A DNA stretch of 36,267 bases from an uncultured beta proteobacterium (lineage in GTDB: Bacteria > Pseudomonadota > Gammaproteobacteria > Burkholderiales > Burkholderiaceae_C), in NCBI GenBank assembly GCA_903832285.1, contig CAILAY010000079.1, positions 1 through 36,267 of the forward strand. The letters run 5' to 3'. Made by a program: the position numbers and the translations under genes. Position 1 is the stretch's first letter, and every line of letters starts with the position of its first letter. Positions 16,830-24,410 of this stretch are shown here, piece by piece. The notes beneath the pieces are model-generated. The model did not search any database, was not told the origin of the DNA, and was given only the letters and a program-made list of their open reading frames with translations.

Positions 16830-18492
16830 GATTGATTTCCGTCAGAGTGGTTTCGCCCGCCTTCACCAGGTCCAGCGCAGAGTCCCGCAAGAAGCGCGTG
16901 CCGTCGGCGATGGCGGCTTCCTTGATGCGGCGAATGGGCGCCCGTTCCACGATCAGTTCGCGGATGGCATCCGTCAGATGCAGGATTTCCGCAATCGACT
17001 TGCGCCCCTTGTAGCCGGTTCCCCGGCAATGACCGCAACCGCGCCCGATGCGGAATCGAAACTCCGACAGGTCGGCGTCGACCAGTCCGGAGTCGGCCAG
17101 CAGAGCCGCATCGGGCGTGTCGTCTTCCGCGCACTGGGGACAGATCACGCGCACCAGGCGCTGCGCCAGTATGCCGTTGAGCGCGGCCACAAAAGCGTAG
17201 GGATCAACGCCCATGTGGGAAAAACGCCCGAGCACGTCGAAAACATTGTTGGCGTGCACTGTGGTGAAGACCAGATGGCCGGTGAGCGCCGACTGGATGG
17301 CTATCTGCGCGGTCTCGGCATCACGGATTTCACCCACCATGATCTTGTCCGGGTCGTGGCGCAGGATGGAGCGCAGCCCGCGCGCGAAGGTCAGGCCCTT
17401 CTTTTCGTTCACCGGAATCTGCAGCACACCCGGCAGTTGGTACTCCACCGGGTCTTCGATCGTGACGATCTTGTCGTTGCCATGGTTGATTTCAGAGATC
17501 GCCGCGTACAGCGTCGTGGTCTTTCCCGAGCCGGTCGGCCCGGTCACCAGAAACATGCCATAAGGCAGGCTCGCCAGACGCCGCAGCACCAGCGCCGTGC
17601 TCTCGTCAAAACCCAGGCCGGTGAGTTGCAAACCCTTACCGTCCGCGCTCAGGGATTTCTTGTCGAGCACGCGCAGTACCGCGTCCTCGCCGTGGATGCT
17701 GGGCATGATGGAAACACGCAGGTCCACCTCGCGCCCGCCGATGCTCACGCGAAAGCGCCCGTCCTGCGGAATCCGGCGTTCTGCGATGTCCAGTTCGGAC
17801 ATCACCTTGATACGTGAAATCACCTGTTCCGCCAGTTGCACCGAAGGCACGGATCCGACCGATGACAGCACACCATCAAGCCGATAGCGGATCGTCATGC
17901 CACCCAGGTTGGACTCCAGGTGAATATCGCTGGCATCGGTGCGCAGCGCGTCATACAGCGTGGAATTCACCAAGCGCACGACCGGACTCGCGTCCTCGGC
18001 GATGCCACGGAAACTCAGCTCTTCGACCACACCGCCGTCGTCCGCGGCGGCTCCGGTATGGGTCAGCGCGCCATCGATGGCGCGCAGGCCCTCTTCCTGT
18101 TGCGCCTGCCACGCAGCCACATCCTGGGCATGTGCCACGTTGACCGTGTACGCATGGGGCAAGCGCAGCTCGGCCCAGGACAATACAGCGGCGTCAAACG
18201 GATCGCCCAGCACCAGATGCAACTGGTCCGCCTGGTCGCGCAACAGCAGGCAGTTTTGGTCCAGCCCCTCCTTGAACGGCAGCACGTCGAACGCCGAATC
18301 AAGGTCATGGATGTCGGCCATGCGCAGCACCGGACGCTTAACCAGCGCGCCCAGGGCCTGCACGAAGGCGTCCGGGCTCGCACCGTAAAGTTCCTCCAGA
18401 ACCCGCACCAATTTGCGTCCGTCGCTGTGGGCCAATTGGCGTGCCTGCGCCAGCATCGTCGGGGAAATGGCAGGGTACGCGGTCGTCATCAT
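16810..18492 (-). CDS. GspE/PilB-family secretion ATPase
   Basis: Hexameric cytoplasmic ATPase of 560 residues that powers pseudopilus assembly. An N-terminal GspE/MshE-type domain (about 1-165) precedes the catalytic part. Walker A is GPTGSGKTTTLYA with Lys324; the Asp box is VTIEDPVEYQLPG; Walker B is IMVGEIRDAETA; the His box is GHLVFTTVHANN. A tetracysteine zinc-binding element (CPQC...CGHC) lies near residues 425-465, as in GspE rather than in retraction ATPases. It follows the gspF-like gene with a four-base ATGA overlap. Confidence 0.95.
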   Translation of the reverse strand: MMTTAYPAISPTMLAQARQLAHSDGRKLVRVLEELYGASPDAFVQALGALVKRPVLRMADIHDLDSAFDVLPFKEGLDQNCLLLRDQADQLHLVLGDPFDAAVLSWAELRLPHAYTVNVAHAQDVAAWQAQQEEGLRAIDGALTHTGAAADDGGVVEELSFRGIAEDASPVVRLVNSTLYDALRTDASDIHLESNLGGMTIRYRLDGVLSSVGSVPSVQLAEQVISRIKVMSELDIAERRIPQDGRFRVSIGGREVDLRVSIMPSIHGEDAVLRVLDKKSLSADGKGLQLTGLGFDESTALVLRRLASLPYGMFLVTGPTGSGKTTTLYAAISEINHGNDKIVTIEDPVEYQLPGVLQIPVNEKKGLTFARGLRSILRHDPDKIMVGEIRDAETAQIAIQSALTGHLVFTTVHANNVFDVLGRFSHMGVDPYAFVAALNGILAQRLVRVICPQCAEDDTPDAALLADSGLVDADLSEFRFRIGRGCGHCRGTGYKGRKSIAEILHLTDAIRELIVERAPIRRIKEAAIADGTRFLRDSALDLVKAGETTLTEINRVTFVA

Positions 18493-19685
18493 TGCAAGCT
18501 TCCCGCGAGTTCAAAAATGGGGAAATACATCAGCACCACGATGCCACCGATGGCCACGCCTATCACCAGCATCAGCAAGGGTTCGAACAGGCGGATGAAC
18601 CAGTCAACCCAGCGCGCAATTTCGTCGTCATAGAAATGCGCGATGCGCTCCATCATCTCGCCCATCTGGCCGGTGCGCTCGCCCACCCTGAGCATGCGCG
18701 AGGACACCGGCGTCGTCAGGCCACAGCCCTCCATCGCCTGTGAAATCGGCGTGCCCTCGCTGACCTTGCGCGAAGCCTGCGTCAGTTGCTCGCGCAAATG
18801 CCCTTGCAGCAGACCGGCAGTCATACCCAACGAGGGCATGATGGGAATGCCGCCGCGCAGCAACATTCCGAGGGTGCGATAAAAGCGCGCCAACTGGTAC
18901 ACGCGCACCCGCTCTCCGAGCGCAGGTATCTGCATCAGGCGCGTCACCAGCGCGGCACGCGTCGAAGGCCGCGTCAACCAGAACGCCAGCAGTGCCACGG
19001 TGCCACCCACGCCCAGCAACAGGCTGGCCGTGTGGTCGGCCACCAGACCGCCCCAATCCATGAGCATGCGTGAAAGGAACGGTAAATCACGGCCGATGTC
19101 CTCGAAGATCCGGGCAAATCGTGGCACCACGTAACCCAGCAGGAAGATGATCACCAACGTACCGACGATGAGTAGCAGCGCCGGATAAATGGATGCACTG
19201 ACAAGCTTCTTGCGCACCACGTCCAACTGCGTTTGATAAACCACGTAGCGCCCAAGAGACTCGGGCAGATTGCCGGTGCGCTCGCTGGCGCGCACGGTCG
19301 CCACGTACAGCGGCACAAACACGGCCGGAAAACGCTCCAGCGCCTGCGACAGTGATTCGCCTTGGTACAGACCCTCTACCAATTGCGACAACAATTGCTG
19401 CCGCTCGGGTTTGCTCTCTTTTTCCCGCAGGGTCTCGATCGACTCGACCACGGACAGGCCGGCTTCCAGTAGCGTCAACAGTTCCTGACTGAACTGGCCC
19501 ACGGGAAAGGATTGCTGCATGGAACTACCGGAGCGACGCCAGCCGACCTTCCCCTGGGCTCGAACCTTGAGCACGGCAAGGCCCTGCTGCTGGGCCAGTG
19601 CGGTGGCGGCCTGCGCGCTTGCAGCGTCGAACACCGTAGAGACGACACCAGCGCTTCGGTCAAAGGCACGAACTTCAAAACGCAT
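18489..19685 (-). CDS. GspF-like inner-membrane platform protein
   Basis: Polytopic inner-membrane protein of 398 residues, standard length for GspF/PilC. It has two cytoplasmic four-helix T2SSF domains. The first includes FSQELLTLLEAGLSVVESIE and the second includes FYRTLGMLLRGGIPIMPSL. Membrane segments lie near 165-190 (PALLLIVGTLVIIFLLGYVV), 220-240, and at the C-terminus (LLMLVIGVAIGGIVVLMYF). It anchors the ATPase and the pseudopilin-recruiting complex. It begins 15 bases after the gspG-like gene. Confidence 0.94.
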   Translation of the reverse strand: MRFEVRAFDRSAGVVSTVFDAASAQAATALAQQQGLAVLKVRAQGKVGWRRSGSSMQQSFPVGQFSQELLTLLEAGLSVVESIETLREKESKPERQQLLSQLVEGLYQGESLSQALERFPAVFVPLYVATVRASERTGNLPESLGRYVVYQTQLDVVRKKLVSASIYPALLLIVGTLVIIFLLGYVVPRFARIFEDIGRDLPFLSRMLMDWGGLVADHTASLLLGVGGTVALLAFWLTRPSTRAALVTRLMQIPALGERVRVYQLARFYRTLGMLLRGGIPIMPSLGMTAGLLQGHLREQLTQASRKVSEGTPISQAMEGCGLTTPVSSRMLRVGERTGQMGEMMERIAHFYDDEIARWVDWFIRLFEPLLMLVIGVAIGGIVVLMYFPIFELAGSLQ

Positions 19686-19700
19686 TGTCCGTAGGTCCCG

Positions 19701-20129
19701 TTATTCCCAATTGCCAAGGTCGGCATCTTCGCCCGTGCCTCCGGGCACACCATCTCGGCCGTAGGAGATCAAATCGTATTCCCCGTGGTCACCCGGCTGC
19801 TTGTAGACATAGGCTGTGCCCCACGGATCGAGTGGCACCGCCTTCTTCAGGTAGGGCCCGTCCCAACGCGTCTCGTTGGCCGGTTTATCCACCAGGGCAG
19901 CCATTCCCTGCTGCGTGCTGGGGTAGTGACCGGTATCCAGTCGGAACTGGTCCAACGCCTGACCGAAAGCATGAAATTGATCGCGTACCACCGTCACCTG
20001 CGACTTGCCCACCTGCTTGAAATACTTCGGGCCGACGTAGCCCACCAGCATGCCGATGATGACGATCACCACCAACAATTCCAGCAGCGTGAAACCGCGC
20101 GCTGTACCGCGTTTACCGAGTCTCGTCAT
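19701..20129 (-). CDS. Major pseudopilin GspG-like
   Basis: Protein of 142 residues, the closest of the four pseudopilins to canonical GspG. After the leader MTRLGKRGTARG it has FTLLELLVVIVIIGMLVG with Glu5. The globular domain contains DTGHYPSTQQGMAALVDKP and the C-terminal calcium-loop region, with DPWGTAYVY, ISYGRDGVPGG and ADLGNWE. The start at 20129 is supported by GAGG about eight bases upstream; the longer frame to 20216 lies in the kinase gene. The first 17 bases overlap the end of the upstream histidine-kinase gene. Confidence 0.93.
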   Translation of the reverse strand: MTRLGKRGTARGFTLLELLVVIVIIGMLVGYVGPKYFKQVGKSQVTVVRDQFHAFGQALDQFRLDTGHYPSTQQGMAALVDKPANETRWDGPYLKKAVPLDPWGTAYVYKQPGDHGEYDLISYGRDGVPGGTGEDADLGNWE

Positions 20130-21015
20130 ACTTTTTACCTCGATCCAATTTTCGCTTTTCACGGCTCGCGTCGGGCGCCAGCAAAGACCAGGTTGCGACG
20201 ATGCGGGTGCCGCCATTGCTGGAACTGTCGATGTGGAATTCGCCGCCGGAAAAATCCACCCGGTCGCGCATTCCGGTCAGGCCCATACCAGCCTGGAGAA
20301 CACCTGAGCGCACTTGTTCCGGCGAAAATCCTCGGCCATTGTCCTGGATGTCCAGCACCAGATTCGATCCGTTCCCCGTCAGTCGCACAACGACCTGCGT
20401 GGCCTGTGCGTGCTTGACCATGTTGTTCATGGCTTCCTGCAGCACCCGGTAGATCGGCGTGCGCAACGCGACAGGTACGTCGGCCTCCGCCACCTCCACC
20501 TGGGCATTCATTGCGATGCCGGGATACACGGCGCCGAATTCGCGCATGAACCAGCTCAGGGTTCCGACAATGCCCAGATCGTCCAGTATGGCGGGCCGCA
20601 GATCCATCGCAATGCGCCGAACCTCATCCAGCGTGCTCTTGACCTGTTGCGCCACTCTTTGCAGGATGGCAGACGTGCCCGCAACATCACCCTTGCCCGT
20701 CAACACCAGGGCACCGCCCACCCCGAACGCCAGCGAGTTCAGTGCCGAACCCACGCTGTCATGCAGTTCCGAGGCGATGCGCTTGCGTTCCATCTCCTGT
20801 GCGGTCATGAGTGCCGCCGAAGCCTGGCGCAACTTCATTTCGGTTTCCCGCGCCTGCGAATGCACGGCATCAAGTGCGGAACGTTGCAGGTGCAACTGAC
20901 GCTGCAAACCCCGCACCATGCCATAAAGTTCGCCCGAGTCCTGATTCGACGCGGGAGCGGGGCTGCCCTGCCCCGCGGCGGAAGAACCCTGGTTCGAGAT
21001 ACTGTCTGTGGACAT
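20113..21015 (-). CDS. Soluble NarL-type sensor histidine kinase
   Basis: Cytoplasmic kinase of 300 residues with no membrane segment. A Ser/Gly/Gln-rich N-terminus (1-30) and a coiled coil (about 35-75) lead into the HisKA_3 dimerisation domain. The phospho-accepting His85 lies in MERKRIASELHDSVGS. The ATP-binding domain is complete: N-box EAMNNMVKHA (Asn198), D-box DIQDNGRGF (Asp225), and G-box GMGLTGMRDRV. No input domain is recognisable, so the signal may come from a partner, possibly the degenerate membrane kinase at the operon's far end. Its gene opens the secretion operon. It likely phosphorylates the response regulator at 10229-10888. Confidence 0.92.
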   Translation of the reverse strand: MSTDSISNQGSSAAGQGSPAPASNQDSGELYGMVRGLQRQLHLQRSALDAVHSQARETEMKLRQASAALMTAQEMERKRIASELHDSVGSALNSLAFGVGGALVLTGKGDVAGTSAILQRVAQQVKSTLDEVRRIAMDLRPAILDDLGIVGTLSWFMREFGAVYPGIAMNAQVEVAEADVPVALRTPIYRVLQEAMNNMVKHAQATQVVVRLTGNGSNLVLDIQDNGRGFSPEQVRSGVLQAGMGLTGMRDRVDFSGGEFHIDSSSNGGTRIVATWSLLAPDASREKRKLDRGKKYDETR

Positions 21016-21102
21016 CCGCTAATCGCTTCAAATTGATTGTTGCCCTGCCCGGCAAGACCCCGACCAGGCACCCTGCCGGCCGACGATCTGCCACCGAACG
21101 GG

Positions 21103-21744
21103 TTACCGGGCCGCCACCAGCGCGCGATATTGCTTTACCGTCTCCTGGGCGGATGCTAACCCATCGAGCCGGACCCAGGGCTTGCCCGGAGCTGCACGCA
21201 GGTAGGTGACAGGAACATGGTTCATCTTGTCACCCCGATAGGCGTCAAACGCCTTCTGCAAACTCACACTGTCGCGCAACGTACCGGTATAAAACTGCCA
21301 CTGTGGACCGGCGCCCAGTTTCTTCGCATAACTCTGCAGCCGCGGCGCCGTATCGTATTCTGGATCAATGGTTATCGACAGCATGTGTACTTTGCTTGAA
21401 TCCTTTCCCAGCGCGTCCTGAACCTGGGCAAAGGTATGGGTCGTCACGGGACAGATCGCCGTGCACGAGGTGTAGATGAACTGCAGCATCACGGCACGCC
21501 CGTCGTCCAGCTCCGCCGGGAACCGGACCGACTTTCCGTCCTGTCGCATCAACGAGAGCGCCGGGACTTGGTAATTGACTTCGCTGCGTCTGATTTCAGC
21601 GGCCTGCATGGCAGCGTGGTCGTGATGATGCTGGTGATCCACGGGCATATCTTCGGCCCGGGCTCCCGCCATCGCAAACAGCGCAGAAATGCACAACACC
21701 GCGGGCACAAGCCCACCACGAAAAACGCCAGCCTTGCCAACCAT
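21103..21744 (-). CDS. SCO1/SenC-type copper chaperone
   Basis: Exported protein of 213 residues with a signal peptide ending near GARA. A His-rich segment (DHQHHHDHAAM, about residues 36-46) follows and could bind copper. The thioredoxin-like SCO domain has the copper-binding CxxxC motif in YTSCTAICP and the third ligand His in DKMNHVPVTYL. SCO proteins deliver copper to oxidases. In this locus the probable client is the multicopper oxidase at 29481-33635 rather than cytochrome oxidase, because no cytochrome oxidase gene is visible. GGAG six bases before the ATG supports the start. Confidence 0.92.
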   Translation of the reverse strand: MVGKAGVFRGGLVPAVLCISALFAMAGARAEDMPVDHQHHHDHAAMQAAEIRRSEVNYQVPALSLMRQDGKSVRFPAELDDGRAVMLQFIYTSCTAICPVTTHTFAQVQDALGKDSSKVHMLSITIDPEYDTAPRLQSYAKKLGAGPQWQFYTGTLRDSVSLQKAFDAYRGDKMNHVPVTYLRAAPGKPWVRLDGLASAQETVKQYRALVAAR

Positions 21745-21856
21745 GAGTATCTCCAGTTACCACTATCTTAATTCAAGCCCGGCCACGTGGGTAGGGCCCA
21801 CGGACCGAACAGGGGAACGGTGCACGACGACCGCTCAAGCGCCGGAGACAAAACCC

Positions 21857-22303
21857 CTAGTTGGAGCCGTACAACTTCATGTAGGTGTTGCGGTCCACCA
21901 TGAGATAGCGCCTGCCAGCGGCCGGGTTTCCCGATGCCAGTTGCGCCGCGCCGATCTTGGACAACGTGGCTGCGAGTTCGGTGTCTTTCACCTGCGCCGG
22001 TGGCACCGATCCATACCATGCAATCGGCTCCGGCTGGGTCGGCGTGGCCTGCCCTGCCTTGGGCGACGCGTCTGACGCAGCGGGCGTGCCGGACGCAACG
22101 TCGGGCGTCTGCGTGCCCGCGGGCAATGCGGCAACCAACGGCTCGGCCTGGGTATCTTCCGCCATGTTGCTCAGTTCGACCGAACCATCGGCTGCGGTCT
22201 TCTGGTAAATGCCACCTGCGGCGCCATTTCCGGCAGCGCTGGCCGCAGCACCCAGACCCAAAGCAAATATGACCGACAGTGACTTCGCGATTCGCAGTTT
22301 CAT
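21857..22303 (-). CDS. Small exported protein, DUF4124-like N-terminus
   Basis: Protein of 148 residues with a clear signal peptide (MKLRIAKSLSVIFALGLG, cleavage probably after ASA). The first mature segment, GGIYQKTAADGSVELSN, resembles the short DUF4124 strand pattern (a tyrosine-rich strand, a DG turn, then S[DN]) found in many betaproteobacterial envelope proteins. The middle is a low-complexity Ala/Pro/Thr linker; the C-terminal 45 residues (AATLSKIGAAQL...) are predicted helical. I do not recognise a function. GGAGG upstream of the ATG supports the start. It lies between the cytochrome and SCO genes and is preceded by a GGTAGGGT inverted repeat. Confidence 0.75.
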   Translation of the reverse strand: MKLRIAKSLSVIFALGLGAAASAAGNGAAGGIYQKTAADGSVELSNMAEDTQAEPLVAALPAGTQTPDVASGTPAASDASPKAGQATPTQPEPIAWYGSVPPAQVKDTELAATLSKIGAAQLASGNPAAGRRYLMVDRNTYMKLYGSN

Positions 22304-22390
22304 GATCCGCCACCTCCAAAAAAATAGGACATCAACCCGCCGATCACAGCAGGAACCGCTGTGTCGTTCAGTTCCTATGACTATATCTTT

Positions 22391-22424
22391 GGTAGGGTCT
22401 TCCCGCACTGGGCTAAAACCCTAC
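22391..22424. promoter_or_regulatory. GGTAGGGT inverted repeat upstream of the small exported protein gene
   Basis: GGTAGGGT (22391-22398) faces ACCCTAC (22418-22424), with 19 bases between them. The left part, GGTAGGGTCTTCCC, matches 13 of 14 bases of the site at 33805-33818 before the multicopper oxidase gene. The repeat lies in the 169-base gap between the cytochrome gene and the small exported protein gene. It could also fold into an imperfect hairpin with an inner CCC/GGG stem, but no T-tract follows on either strand, so I favour an operator. Confidence 0.5.
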
Positions 22425-22472
22425 TTTGCGCTGCCCGCCAAGGGTTAGAAAGGTCCGGCCGCGACCGTATTC

Positions 22473-24323
22473 TCAGGGCACGATCAGGTCGGTATCCGGC
22501 ACCAGTTGATTGCCGTTTTGCGTCGCAAACCGGACGATGTAGCCCGACTTGGAGGCGAAGCGCTGGCCCGGACCCATACTCAGATGCGGGTACATGGTGG
22601 TGCCCGAACTCTTGGCGGCGCCGCCCTGAGGGGTGGTGATCTGGACTCTGGCTGATTCCTCGATCGTCGGGACACCGTGTCTGCGGGTCAAATCCCCTTC
22701 CCTGCCCAGGGCCGCGCGATCTCTCGCTTCCTGTTCGGTCTTGATGCCTTCGCGTATGCTCAACATGCTTTCAGCGCGGTCCACCAGATAATCCCGATAC
22801 AGGTTATCCAGCATTTCGGAAAGCGTATCGGTCATGAAATTGAGTGCAAAAAAGACTTCTGATTGCATCGCTTCATCGACCAATGGCGTCTTGCTGAGAT
22901 TCAGCCAGGCATAGAAATAGTCCAGATTTTTCTTGCGCTTTTCCGGCAATTCATAGGGGTACACCAAACTGGAGCGCGCTCTCCAGCCGGCCGGCACCGG
23001 CGCACGGTCACCCATGGCAAGGACCGCTGAAAAGAAATTCTTCTCTGCCACTGGCTTGATGGTCTCCAGGGCGGCGACATCATCCGGCCGCAACCAGTAC
23101 ATGACGACATCGTCCTTGTCAACGCCGCCCAACGCCTGGCGCAATGCAGCCACTGCCGGCACGTTTGCACCCAGCACCTTGTCCGTCACGCGGATTCCCG
23201 ATCCGGCAAGCGCCCGGAACAGCGCTTGCCCTGCGGCGCGACCTGTGTCGCCATCCCGATAGATCTGCACCACCTTGGGATGCGCCCCTTTGCGATCCTT
23301 CAGATGGCGTGCCAGTACATCGGCTTCCAACGTGACTCCACCCGAGAAATAGAACGCGTAATCGGACTGGTCCTTGCCTGGAACTTCGACGCTGGGGAAC
23401 CAGCATGGAACGTGCTCATGGTTGCAAAAATCGTGCACCGGTTGCCAGGTGGAGTGCGACAGCCCGGAGAGCAACGCAAACACAGGCCGCTTGCGATAAC
23501 GCGCTTCAAGCTGCTCGCCCCAACTTGCGGGTGCGCCTTGCAGTTCCCAGATTTCCAGTTCCCATTTGCGCTCGGTTCCCAGGATCAGTTCAGCCGCCGT
23601 CGTCATGTGATGGCGGGTGTGCTGCTTCTGCGCCAACAGCGTACTGCCGTTTTTCTGGCGGAGTATGGCCCGCATCATGTCGATCATCACTTTGCGTCGC
23701 GCCGGATCGACATCAGGCGTAATCACTGTGGCGAAGCGGATCGTGTCGGCACTGGCGCCGGGCGACCATTGTGCGGACAGCTGCTTCAGATAGACCACCA
23801 GTGCGTTGAACTCGGCATCGCTCAAAATGAAGTGCGGCATGGTCACATTCATTGCGCGGTCGTGGTTGTTGACCCCGTTGCGAATCGCATTGCCCAGGGT
23901 GGCGTCGTCATACGGATCGTGCGCCTGATTGAAGCGTTTGCTGACATGCGGATCCATGGTGGCCAGGCGCATGTCGCCCTTCGCGGCAAACAGGAAATTG
24001 CCCGTGATCGGCGGTATCTGGATGTTCGCCTCAACCTGGCCCATGCCGCTGCGACGATGGCAGTTCACACACGCAGCCGACTCGCCCGTTACCGGATCTC
24101 TTCCCGCTCGGGTTCCCGTGAGCGCGGCTCCCGAAGGCAACACGCCTTCGTTGTAGATGCGCCGCCCCAACTCCAATTGCTCGGTACTGCCGGTGGCCGG
24201 CGCCTGTGCCAGTGCCGCGATGGACAACACCATGCCGAAGACAAATGACAGCCCGGGACGCAGCACGCGTGGCCGAATCGTGTCGCGAGTCGCCCGGCTC
24301 GAAGGGCTATTTGAAATCTGCAT
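22473..24323 (-). CDS. Cytochrome c fused to periplasmic-binding-protein-like domain (MofC-like candidate)
   Basis: Exported protein of 616 residues. After a signal peptide (about residues 24-42) comes a class I cytochrome c domain, with the haem motif CVNCH at 85-89 and likely axial Met162 in NVTMPHF. Residues about 195-520 resemble the type I periplasmic binding fold used by branched-chain amino-acid ABC receptors (IRFATVITPDVDPARRK, HPKVVQIYRDGDTGRAAGQAL). I see no ABC permease genes nearby. The start at 24323 is preferred over 24353 because GAGG sits about seven bases upstream. Leptothrix mofC, as I recall, encodes a haem c protein beside the oxidase, so this may be the equivalent. It may accept electrons from the oxidase or sense a ligand. 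Confidence 0.82.
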   Translation of the reverse strand: MQISNSPSSRATRDTIRPRVLRPGLSFVFGMVLSIAALAQAPATGSTEQLELGRRIYNEGVLPSGAALTGTRAGRDPVTGESAACVNCHRRSGMGQVEANIQIPPITGNFLFAAKGDMRLATMDPHVSKRFNQAHDPYDDATLGNAIRNGVNNHDRAMNVTMPHFILSDAEFNALVVYLKQLSAQWSPGASADTIRFATVITPDVDPARRKVMIDMMRAILRQKNGSTLLAQKQHTRHHMTTAAELILGTERKWELEIWELQGAPASWGEQLEARYRKRPVFALLSGLSHSTWQPVHDFCNHEHVPCWFPSVEVPGKDQSDYAFYFSGGVTLEADVLARHLKDRKGAHPKVVQIYRDGDTGRAAGQALFRALAGSGIRVTDKVLGANVPAVAALRQALGGVDKDDVVMYWLRPDDVAALETIKPVAEKNFFSAVLAMGDRAPVPAGWRARSSLVYPYELPEKRKKNLDYFYAWLNLSKTPLVDEAMQSEVFFALNFMTDTLSEMLDNLYRDYLVDRAESMLSIREGIKTEQEARDRAALGREGDLTRRHGVPTIEESARVQITTPQGGAAKSSGTTMYPHLSMGPGQRFASKSGYIVRFATQNGNQLVPDTDLIVP

Positions 24324-24410
24324 TCGGCACCTCTTGAGTTGTCTACTGCGCATGATAACCAGAGCGGCAACGCCATAAGCCGATGCCCGTTACCAGATTG
24401 CTGCGCTGCC

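Noticed and set aside
21103..21744. SCO protein as a cytochrome oxidase assembly factor
   Set aside because: No cytochrome oxidase subunit gene is in the window; neighbours point to the multicopper oxidase, although a general role cannot be excluded.
22391..22424. Hairpin as a transcription terminator for the cytochrome gene
   Set aside because: The stem is imperfect and no T-tract follows on either strand; the shared motif with 33805 favours an operator.
22473..24323. Calling the protein an amino-acid ABC transporter receptor
   Set aside because: It has an N-terminal haem c motif, and no permease or ATP-binding transporter genes are nearby.
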